From: an uncultured Pseudomonadota bacterium
GTDB lineage: Bacteria > Myxococcota_A > UBA796 > SXON01
Direction: 5' to 3'
Assembly (NCBI GenBank): GCA_903900265.1
Contig: CAIUMM010000146.1
Location: 1-38,836, forward strand
DNA: 38,836 nt
The position numbers were made by a program, and so were the translations under genes. Shown here piece by piece: positions 1 through 6,908 of this stretch. The notes below the pieces were generated by a model. It made no database searches. It worked only from the letters and a program-made list of their open reading frames with translations, and was not told the DNA's origin. How positions within the stretch are numbered: position 1 is the stretch's first letter; every line of letters begins with the position of its first letter.

Positions 1-426
1 AACGGCGTCGATCAGGAGTTCTACTACCGGGGGCCCGATCCGTTGCCGTACCCATCCGGCCGATTCGGCATGTTCTACTCCGATGGGGAGCCCAAGCCTT
101 CGGGATTCGCTGCGCTGCTCTGGAAGCAGCTCGTCGACCATCCTACGATGCGCACCTTGACGGGTCCCACGAGCGGGCCGCTCTGGGCGCTCGCGGGGCA
201 AAATGGGCAGGGCGAGACCGCCGTGCTGTTGGCCAACGCCGGCGCCGCGCCGCTGAGCTGGTCGCTGGCCGGCGCGGGGGACGTGAAGACCGCGCAGCTC
301 ACCCGCTTGCGTGGCACCGCGCGTGCCTTGGAGGAGACGACCCTCGCGGGTACGAGCGCGGGGCTTGGTTTTACGCTGGACGCCTACGAGACCGCGCTGC
401 TGCGGTTTACGCAGGGCGGAAAGTAA
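1..426 (+). CDS. Glycoside-hydrolase-like protein, C-terminal part (partial)
   Basis: The gene enters from the left edge in frame 1 and stops at the TAA at 424-426, so only about 141 C-terminal residues are visible. The segment FGMFYSDGEPKPSGFAALLW resembles the end of the catalytic barrel of secreted glycoside hydrolases, where an aromatic-rich 'GL(F/Y)ADGTPKPAYYAF' stretch precedes a C-terminal beta-sandwich. The remaining ~100 residues alternate polar and hydrophobic positions (ETAVLLANAGAAPLSW, AYETALLRF) as such a beta domain would. No catalytic residue is in view and the family cannot be fixed. The stop lies 2 bases before the next start, so the two genes are probably cotranscribed. The function is an inference from a short tail. 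Confidence 0.55.
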   Translation, partial: NGVDQEFYYRGPDPLPYPSGRFGMFYSDGEPKPSGFAALLWKQLVDHPTMRTLTGPTSGPLWALAGQNGQGETAVLLANAGAAPLSWSLAGAGDVKTAQLTRLRGTARALEETTLAGTSAGLGFTLDAYETALLRFTQGGK

Positions 427-428
427 GC

Positions 429-1880
429 ATGGTGGATGCTCGGTTACGGCCGTATCGGGCGCTGGGGTTCCTGCTTGCGCTTGGGGTTTGGGCGAGCGGC
501 TGCCAGCGTTCGACGCCTGCGACTGAGGACTCTGAAGGCGACTCTCAAGGCGACTCCACCCCCTATTCGACCTTGGACTCGGACTCGGGCGAACCTGTCG
601 AGCCAACGGCCGTTTTGGCGCTGCGCCCGATGGCGGATCAGAATGTCGTGGTGATCCAGGTCGACACGCTACGCGCGGACCACCTGCCTTTTTACGGGTA
701 CGCGCGCCAGACCACCCCACGAATCCAAGAGCTCCCTTGGTTGGTCGTCACCGGCTTGCGTCCTACGGCGGGTTGGACCCTCCCTTCGAGCGCCTCGCTG
801 ATGACCGGGCTCTCGCCGCAGCGTCACTTGCTGACGTTTTTCTATGAGAAGCACATGCCCAGCGGGCCGCTTCAAGGCGTCACCTTTCAGGAGCGCTTGC
901 AAGGGAATGGCTATGCGACCGGGCTCTTTTCGGGCAACGACGTGGTCTCCGAGTACACCGGGCTCGACGTGGGCTTCGACAAGGTGGTCGTTCGCATGAA
1001 GAGCACGCCGGACTCCGGCGTGAACGGCGGCGGCTCGATGGAGACGATCGCGTCCGATGCGCTCGCTTGGATCGACACGCTCCCGCCTGGAAAGCCCTTC
1101 CACGCGCACATCCAACCGATGAATTTGCATCAGCCGGTGACCGTCTCCCAAGCCGATCTCGACGAATTCCGCACCGGCGCGCCTACCTTTCCGATGGGGG
1201 ACTCAGGCGCGTACGAATACTCCGACTTCTTTGGAGCCTATCGGGATGCGAGCAGCTCCGCTGAGAAAGCCGCGCTGAACCAATCGCTGCTGGATGTCTA
1301 CGACGCGGCGCTGTACGGCTTGGATCGGGAGATCGCCATCTTCATCGCCGGTCTGGATGCACGCGGCTTGCGCGCGAACACCACCATCGTCATCACCGCA
1401 GACCACGGCGAGACGCTCAACGACGAATACAACGGCTACTGGGGCCACAGCATCGATCTGCGCGAGGAGCTGACCCGCGTGCCGTTCTTGGTGTTGCAGC
1501 CCGACGGTGCGGCCGGGACGACCACGTGTGTCTCGAGCGGCACCGATGTTTGGCCGACGCTGTGGGGCGCGATGGGCTTGGAGCCGGTCGCCGATATCGA
1601 TGGCGTAGACCTCGCCAAGGGATGTCGGGTGCAAGCCGACTCCAATCGGTTTTCGCCGGAGGGCGTGACCGACGCGTCCGCCGGGAACGAGGTCGGGAAG
1701 ATCGCCGTCAATTGTGCGGCGGGCAGGGCGTTGGGCACCAACGTCGGGCCCGACGCCGACCGCATGGAGCAGACCCCCGCGAGCGATGTCAATTCGGGCG
1801 AGGCGCTGTCCGCGCAGATTCGGTCGGTGCTGGACGCGATCCCGGCCTCCAGCGGTGGCTTGGCGTGCCCGTTCGAATAG
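429..1880 (+). CDS. Sulfatase/alkaline-phosphatase-fold lipoprotein
   Basis: A 483-residue lipoprotein: signal peptide 1-24 with lipobox WASGC (Cys25), then an Asp/Ser/Thr-rich linker to about residue 65. The sulfatase fold follows: NVVVIQVDTLRADH (about 72-85, with metal-binding D79), WTLPSSASLMTG (116-127) at the nucleophile loop, and ITADHGETL (about 321-329) followed by WGHS, the distal metal and substrate site. In true sulfatases the loop reads C/S-x-P-x-R, with Cys or Ser matured to formylglycine. Here Thr117 takes that position and the Arg is Ser121, so formylglycine cannot form. Thr is the usual nucleophile in related phosphodiesterases and phosphonate hydrolases, so a phospho-ester substrate is possible. 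The ATG lies just after the preceding stop, preceded by a GGA-containing weak ribosome site. It ends directly against the convergent stop of the next gene. Confidence 0.8.
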   Translation: MVDARLRPYRALGFLLALGVWASGCQRSTPATEDSEGDSQGDSTPYSTLDSDSGEPVEPTAVLALRPMADQNVVVIQVDTLRADHLPFYGYARQTTPRIQELPWLVVTGLRPTAGWTLPSSASLMTGLSPQRHLLTFFYEKHMPSGPLQGVTFQERLQGNGYATGLFSGNDVVSEYTGLDVGFDKVVVRMKSTPDSGVNGGGSMETIASDALAWIDTLPPGKPFHAHIQPMNLHQPVTVSQADLDEFRTGAPTFPMGDSGAYEYSDFFGAYRDASSSAEKAALNQSLLDVYDAALYGLDREIAIFIAGLDARGLRANTTIVITADHGETLNDEYNGYWGHSIDLREELTRVPFLVLQPDGAAGTTTCVSSGTDVWPTLWGAMGLEPVADIDGVDLAKGCRVQADSNRFSPEGVTDASAGNEVGKIAVNCAAGRALGTNVGPDADRMEQTPASDVNSGEALSAQIRSVLDAIPASSGGLACPFE

Positions 1881-3368
1881 CTATCTGCGCTCGCCGGTGA
1901 TCCGCCGCCTGCGATGAACGAGCGCCCAGCTGATGAGCGCCAACGCGCCAAGTTGGGGTTGCCAAGCTTGGGTGGGGCTCGCTGCGCAGCCGCAGGTGCG
2001 CCGTTGCGCGCACGTGGTGACGGTCGGATCGGCGTCGTCGCAGTCTCCATCGTCGAAGCTCAGCCCGTCCGCGTCCCAGTCGTGGTCGACGCGGCCCATC
2101 CAGCTTGGGCTCGCCCACTCCCACTCTTCGTCGGTGTCGTCGGCGTCGTCGCACAAATCAAGGGCAGATCCGTCGATCTGCACCGCGAGGTAGCCCCAAA
2201 CCGGCAGCGCGTCATCCGCGAGATTCCGCGACCACGTGTCGGCGGCGGTCGGGCTGAGCGGCAGATCGCCGTCGGGCGTGACCAGCCAGACGCCGGTGAT
2301 GACGTGCGCATCCGACTCGGGGACTTGAACGCCGATCGTCAACGAATCTCCAGCCGGCAACGCGATGTCTTGTCCTAACGACCACGTGTCGCCGTGGGTG
2401 TCGGAGGCAAAGACCGAAAGCGGGATTCGCGGCCCGGACGTAGCGATGGTGCGGTGCAGGCGGATCGCGTCGTACAGCGCGGTCCGGTCGAACGGGGTTC
2501 CTTCGGCGACCACCGCCATCGTCAGGCCGCCGGTGTTGACCCGACCGCCGCCGACGGGCTTGCAGAGATCGCCCGGCAGCGTGCTGTGTCCGTCGGTGCC
2601 GGCCAAGAACCCAAGGTGCAGGTCGTAGCCGTCGGGATCCATCGCGACATCGACGGCGCCGCTCTCCACGAGGGTGCTCGGGGTGTCGAAGTCCCGGTCC
2701 CATCCCAAGCCGGTGCCCCAGGAGGAGAACATCTCCACCGCCGGCTCGTAGGCACCGGCGTTGCAGCTCCAATCGGTGGGCATCGGGTTCTCGACCATCG
2801 GGTGGTGCGGGATGAGCAGCGCGGGACCGAACGCGGCCGTCAGACCGTCCATCCACGCCGGGATCGCGGGACACGCGCCCACTTCGACGGTCGAGTCCCC
2901 GTTTGGCTGCACGTCGCTGAGGTCGAGGTCGGCGAGCACCTCCGGAGCGCCGAACAGCAGCAGGTTTTTGTGGCCGATCTCTACGCCGCCCGACGCGAAC
3001 CAGTCTTCGACCCCGGGGATGACCAGCAGATCCGACAACCCCGAGGCGTTCACCGAAGTATCGAGCAGCGTCGCAAACTCGGCCGGCGTGGTCGCGTACA
3101 TCCCGTTGACGTGGTCCGAGAGCACGACCCAATCGAGCCCGTTGTCGGTCGCGATATGGAACACCTCGGCGAAGGCTCCGCACTCGCCTTCGGGCGGGCA
3201 GCCGTCGCCGAGATCCGAGGACCAGCCGTCGTGGGAGAGCCCGGTGTGAGCGTGCGGATCGCCGTAGTAATAGGCCTTCCCCGCGAACTGATCCGCGGCT
3301 CGGGCTGTCCCCGAAACGGTGAGCAGGAGGGCGGTGAGGCCCAGCGTGAGCAGCGGCGAAGGTTGCAC
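1881..3368 (-). CDS. Secreted PHP/DUF3604-type protein with MYXO-CTERM-like tail
   Basis: A 495-residue exported protein starting at GTG. Residues 1-24 form a signal peptide ending in ARA. The core has GDPHAHTGLSHDG (about 36-48), VVLSDHVNG, IPHHPMVENP and LAGTDGHST, which follow the metal-binding His/Asp pattern of PHP-superfamily proteins and especially DUF3604. That family is predicted to be metal-dependent hydrolases but its substrates are unknown. Near the end DHDWDADGLSFDDGDCDDAD is an Asp-rich calcium/metal motif of the MopE type. The last ~40 residues give CGCA (about 457), a hydrophobic segment (LGALALISWALV) and HRRRR, the layout of the MYXO-CTERM surface-sorting signal. The 77-bp gap to the divergent lipoprotein gene should hold both promoters, though no clear boxes are seen. 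Surface location is inferred. Confidence 0.72.
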   Translation of the reverse strand: MQPSPLLTLGLTALLLTVSGTARAADQFAGKAYYYGDPHAHTGLSHDGWSSDLGDGCPPEGECGAFAEVFHIATDNGLDWVVLSDHVNGMYATTPAEFATLLDTSVNASGLSDLLVIPGVEDWFASGGVEIGHKNLLLFGAPEVLADLDLSDVQPNGDSTVEVGACPAIPAWMDGLTAAFGPALLIPHHPMVENPMPTDWSCNAGAYEPAVEMFSSWGTGLGWDRDFDTPSTLVESGAVDVAMDPDGYDLHLGFLAGTDGHSTLPGDLCKPVGGGRVNTGGLTMAVVAEGTPFDRTALYDAIRLHRTIATSGPRIPLSVFASDTHGDTWSLGQDIALPAGDSLTIGVQVPESDAHVITGVWLVTPDGDLPLSPTAADTWSRNLADDALPVWGYLAVQIDGSALDLCDDADDTDEEWEWASPSWMGRVDHDWDADGLSFDDGDCDDADPTVTTCAQRRTCGCAASPTQAWQPQLGALALISWALVHRRRRITGERR

Positions 3369-3445
3369 AGGAAGAGCCTACCACGTGGCGTCCCCAAACC
3401 CCGTGTTAGGCGCCGGCAGAACTTTCGCTCACCTACGGATCTCCC

Positions 3446-4249
3446 ATGCGCCTCGTCGTCTCCCTCCTCGGTCTCTCGATCCTCGCCTGCGCCAGCCCCC
3501 GGGACTGGTACGACTCCCCGGGAGAGGTGGAAGGCTCTCCCTACAAGAACTGCAAGGCCGATGTGCAGGTGGATGACGTGCTCAGCAGCGACCGGTCTTA
3601 CAACAACAAGGGCTACCTCGAGCTTTCGCACAATTACGCCCCCGACGGCTCCGTGGAGTCGGTCACCTCGTACGGCTACGACAAGGACGGCAAGACCCTG
3701 CTGACCATCGAGTCGGGCCTGTCGGAGGGCGAGGTGGTGCAGACCGTGACCTACAGCTACGAAAAGGGAGAGCTCGCCAGCATGGTCAGCGAGACCGATG
3801 GCTCCGGTGGCTACAGCGTGCGCTACACCTACGACACGGGCGGGCGCCGGGAGACCGAGAAGGCGGTGTTCCCAGACTCGCCGGAGATGAACGAGACCCG
3901 CACGTGGACTTGGAGCGACGGCGCGGATGGCGGCGACATCGCCGATGTGGAGTCGGACGTCAGTGACTACGCGACCTCCTCGGTGTGGGACAAGTCCAAG
4001 CTGCTGCTCAGCCTGACGCAGTCTTCTGGGGCCTACACGGTCGACCAAGCGTTCAGCTACAGCGACGACGCCGCCAAGCGCTTGCAGTCCGTGGAGTACA
4101 GCTACGACGCGGGTGCTTCGGGAACGGCGTCCGGCACGTACCGCTACATCTACGACGACTCCGACCGGCTCACCACGCTCAAGCAGTCGTTGGAGAGCAT
4201 GGGCTACACCTCGGACAGCACCACCGGCTACGACTGGTCGTGTGATTAG
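3446..4249 (+). CDS. YD-repeat-like lipoprotein, hypothetical
   Basis: A 267-residue protein with a short lipoprotein signal (SILAC, Cys15). The mature part is built of repeating Tyr/Asp/Gly-rich beta strands such as VTSYGYDKDGKTLLT, VTYSYEKGELAS, VRYTYDTGGRRET, QAFSYSDDAAKRL, VEYSYDAG and YRYIYDDSDRLT. These resemble the YD/RHS repeats that form beta-rich wraps in Rhs and tripartite toxins, but there is no Rhs core motif and no toxin domain, and the protein is far shorter than Rhs proteins. A small outer-membrane-attached beta structure seems likely. The start ATG is preceded by a weak GGA (cggatctccc). It converges on the flavoprotein gene; as the sequence stands the two coding ends overlap by 71 bases. 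No specific function can be assigned. Confidence 0.65.
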   Translation: MRLVVSLLGLSILACASPRDWYDSPGEVEGSPYKNCKADVQVDDVLSSDRSYNNKGYLELSHNYAPDGSVESVTSYGYDKDGKTLLTIESGLSEGEVVQTVTYSYEKGELASMVSETDGSGGYSVRYTYDTGGRRETEKAVFPDSPEMNETRTWTWSDGADGGDIADVESDVSDYATSSVWDKSKLLLSLTQSSGAYTVDQAFSYSDDAAKRLQSVEYSYDAGASGTASGTYRYIYDDSDRLTTLKQSLESMGYTSDSTTGYDWSCD

Positions 4250-6032
4250 CTGAAGAGTCGCTCAGGCCGAGAGGATCGCCTCGGCCAGCGCGCGCCTGCT
4301 TTGCGAGCTCGGGCACGGCGGTGGACTCGAAGTCGCGGGGCCGGAGCAGGCCGCCTACCGCCCAGAGGCCGCGGGTCTGGCCGCTCACGCCCGTCACCTG
4401 ACTGCGGGCGTCCGCCAGCACGCCGAGGCCATGGGCGTCGGGCTGCACCAAACCGGCTTCGATCAGCTCGGGCCAAGGTCCGTCGAAGCTGCGCACGTCG
4501 CTGGACGGGCCGGTGCACAGCACCACCCGGTCGACGTGCACGACGCTGGTGCTGTCCTCGCCGCCGATGGTCACATCCCAGCCGCCCCCCGAGGCGGCGC
4601 AGCCGAACACCGAGCCCCGCGTGCGCCGCACCCAACCGGCGGCCTCCCATTCGCGCACCGCGTCGATCAGCGTGGGCGGGGCGCGATGGCGCAGGCGCTC
4701 CCACTGAGGACGGTGCGTCTGCAGGAAGCGCGTGCGCTCCTCCGGTGCCAAGCGGCCCCACAGCAGCGGCAGGTGCGGCCGCACCGCGTCCACCGCAGCC
4801 TGCCAGGGGATCTCCCGTGCGCGCCCCTGTGCGATCAGGCCGTCGAACCACGCCGCGAGCCCATCGGCGGTGTCCGGCGCGGTCGCGAGGTCCACCTCGA
4901 TCGGCGGCCCGCCCCACGTGACCGTGGTGAGGTGACGATGCGGCCATTGGCCGGTCAGGCTGACCACATCGATCGGGCCGGGGTGGCCGCGGCGATGCAA
5001 GGTGGCCAGCACGTCCAGCGCCGTCAGGCCGGTCCCGACCAGCAGCAGCCGCTCGTGCAGCCCGATCTGGCCCAGCGCCTCGGGGGCGCCGGCTCCGAGC
5101 ACCGTCGGTACGCTGGCGTCCCGGAGCGGCGGGGGCGTGTACGCGGGGCCGTGGCCCGACGCGAGCACCACGTCGTCCGCGGGCAGCGTGCGGCCGTCCG
5201 ACAGCGCTACGCACCATCGATCCCCGTCGCGGCGTACGCCTTGAACGCTCGCGCGCGCGATGCGCAGCCGGCCGGAGGCGCCGATGATCGTGCGCGCCAG
5301 ACGGTCGAGCACGTAGTCACCGTACAAGCGGCGCGGCAACAGCGAGCGCCCCTCGGCAGGGATCCCCTGCGCGCGGGCATAGCCCAGAAACTCGTCGGCT
5401 TGTTTGGGGTCCACGCCCATGCGCGCCGCGGGCACATTCAGCAGATGCTCGGGGTCGTGCGTGCCATAGGCCGCGCCGCGTCCGATGCCGCCGTCGCGCT
5501 CCACGAGGGTCACGTGGAGGTCCGCGCCGCCTTGCTCCAGCAGGTGGATCGCGACCGCTGCGCCTGACCACCCTCCGCCGACGATGACCACCCTGCGCCC
5601 GTCATCCCCGCTGGGTTGCTCGACTGGGAGCGGGGGGGCGTAGACCTGCAGCAGGTAGAGCGGCTCAGGACCCTCGTTGGACACCTGATGCACCACGTTG
5701 GGCTCGACGACCGCGACGCTGCCTGCTTCGAGCGCGCGATCGGGGAGCCCGATGCGGATCTCGGAGGCGCGGCCGGACAGCACCCGGATCGCGCCCTGTA
5801 CGTTGCCGTGCCCGTGCAGCGCCGTGGACTCGCCGGGGCGCCAGCAGGAGAGGGAAACCTCGAACGCCGCGCTGGCGTAGAGCGGCACGTGCGCCGAGCG
5901 GGCCTCTCCGAGCACAACGTGGTCAAGCACCGCCGGTACATCCAACGCTCCGGAGAGCGCGGCCGCGATGGACGGGCCGTCGAGCGCGCTCGCTTGGATG
6001 CGGTGGACAAGGTCTGAGAGGGCTGCGGCCAT
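4179..6032 (-). CDS. Cysteine-dioxygenase-like cupin fused to FAD/NAD(P)-binding protein (probable 3' frameshift)
   Basis: A two-domain protein of 617 codons as read. Residues 1-140 are a cupin of the cysteine dioxygenase type: CWRPGESTALHGHGN places His73 and His75, VHQVSNEGPEPLYLLQVYAP places His115 and Tyr131, matching the Fe-binding His triad and the catalytic Tyr of thiol dioxygenases (the His before that Tyr is Gln129 here). Residues 148 onward are an FAD/NAD(P)-binding protein (PF13454 type): VVIVGGGWSGAA dinucleotide fold, GRGAAYGTHDPEHLLNVPAARM, and VLASGHGP. The start ATG has GGAG 7 bases upstream. The last ~35 codons look unnatural (Ser/Cys/Pro-rich) and run into the convergent gene; one indel in the GC run at 4288-4295 restores a normal ending at TGA 4262-4264. 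Role in sulfur-compound oxidation is inferred. Confidence 0.8.
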   Translation of the reverse strand: MAAALSDLVHRIQASALDGPSIAAALSGALDVPAVLDHVVLGEARSAHVPLYASAAFEVSLSCWRPGESTALHGHGNVQGAIRVLSGRASEIRIGLPDRALEAGSVAVVEPNVVHQVSNEGPEPLYLLQVYAPPLPVEQPSGDDGRRVVIVGGGWSGAAVAIHLLEQGGADLHVTLVERDGGIGRGAAYGTHDPEHLLNVPAARMGVDPKQADEFLGYARAQGIPAEGRSLLPRRLYGDYVLDRLARTIIGASGRLRIARASVQGVRRDGDRWCVALSDGRTLPADDVVLASGHGPAYTPPPLRDASVPTVLGAGAPEALGQIGLHERLLLVGTGLTALDVLATLHRRGHPGPIDVVSLTGQWPHRHLTTVTWGGPPIEVDLATAPDTADGLAAWFDGLIAQGRAREIPWQAAVDAVRPHLPLLWGRLAPEERTRFLQTHRPQWERLRHRAPPTLIDAVREWEAAGWVRRTRGSVFGCAASGGGWDVTIGGEDSTSVVHVDRVVLCTGPSSDVRSFDGPWPELIEAGLVQPDAHGLGVLADARSQVTGVSGQTRGLWAVGGLLRPRDFESTAVPELAKQARAGRGDPLGLSDSSANHTTSRSRWCCPRCSPCSPTTA

Positions 6033-6136
6033 GACGAACTCCAGCGGCGCGAAGGTGCGCTCGCGGCGTGGAGCAAGAGTCAGGCCACAGGGTCGGCACG
6101 CGCCAACGCCCGATATGGGGGAGGGGTGCCCGTGAG

Positions 6137-6159
6137 GACGGAATTTCCGTCACGGAAAA
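6137..6159. promoter_or_regulatory. Nested TTCCGT/ACGGAA inverted repeats, possible operator
   Basis: GACGGAATTTCCGTC (6137-6151) is a 7+7 palindrome around one base, and its right arm also pairs with the following ACGGAAAA (TTTCCG-TCA-CGGAAA, 6144-6159). Three alternating half-sites lie about 105 bases upstream of the cupin-flavoprotein start and just past the stop of the glycosyltransferase gene. The layout suits a dimeric regulator's binding site; no T-tract follows on the minus strand, so a terminator is less likely. The regulator is unknown. Confidence 0.35.
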
Positions 6160-6169
6160 TCTTGGACGA

Positions 6170-6886
6170 TCAGCCCCGAATCCACCGGATGTTGGGCAGC
6201 TCCGACGCCAGCACCCGCAGGTGATCGACGCCTACGGGCCAGCTCGACGCCTTGCGCACGCCGCCAATGCGCGCGCCTTCGGTGGTCGGCACCTCGTCGA
6301 TGCGCCAGCCGCGCGACAAGCTGCGGATGGTGATCTGGTACTCGATGGGGAAGCGCTTGACGGTGGTCTGCAGCTCAAGGAGGTCCGCGCGACGCAGCGC
6401 CCGGAAGCCGTTGATGGTGTCGTACACGCGCGGCTGGTCGGTGCGGAACAGGCCGTTGCAGATGCGGGACAGCGTGTCGTTCACGCGGGCGCGGAGCTTG
6501 ATGATCTCGCCGTCCTCTTCGTTGCGGGCGCCCGGACCGAAGCGCCGGGCGATGGCGATGCGCGCGCCGTCGATCAGGCGGTCGTCGAGGCGCACGATGT
6601 CGGCGGGGTCTTCGTTGCCGTCCGGGCTGAAGAAGATCAACCGCTCGGCGCTGCTCGCTTCGGCGGCCACGCGGAACGCGACGCCACGCCCACGGATGGG
6701 CTGGGTGACCACGGGGATGCCGCGCTCGGTCAGGAACTCGACAGTGCCGTCGGTGCTGCCGCCGTCTACGGCGAAGCACTCGCGGAACTGGTCGACGGGG
6801 ATCTGATCCCACAGGGTGTTTAGGCCCTGAACCTCGTTCAGGGTCAAAAGGACGAGGGCGGCATCACGTTTGGGTGCGGCGGACAT
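6170..6886 (-). CDS. GT2-family glycosyltransferase
   Basis: A 238-residue GT-A fold protein. LTLNE (14-18) and AVDGGSTDGTVE (39-50) are the nucleotide-sugar-binding motifs of family 2 glycosyltransferases, and FFSPDGNEDPADI (85-97) carries the acidic metal-binding cluster in the place of DxD. The later TINGFRALRRADL and FPIEYQITIRSLSRGWRIDEVP match the dolichyl-phosphate mannose synthase/DPM1-like subgroup, which usually transfers a sugar to a polyprenyl phosphate. No membrane segments are present, so it would act at the cytoplasmic face. It begins 22 bases after the stop of the sulfotransferase gene on the same strand, so the two are probably cotranscribed and may modify the same glycan or lipid. 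The donor sugar cannot be told from sequence. Confidence 0.85.
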   Translation of the reverse strand: MSAAPKRDAALVLLTLNEVQGLNTLWDQIPVDQFRECFAVDGGSTDGTVEFLTERGIPVVTQPIRGRGVAFRVAAEASSAERLIFFSPDGNEDPADIVRLDDRLIDGARIAIARRFGPGARNEEDGEIIKLRARVNDTLSRICNGLFRTDQPRVYDTINGFRALRRADLLELQTTVKRFPIEYQITIRSLSRGWRIDEVPTTEGARIGGVRKASSWPVGVDHLRVLASELPNIRWIRG

Positions 6887-6908
6887 CCCGCGAGCCTACC
6901 ACGTTCGG

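Noticed and set aside
3446..4249. Rhs/YD-repeat toxin
   Set aside because: Only YD-like beta repeats in a 267-residue lipoprotein; no Rhs core, no variable toxic tip and no immunity gene.
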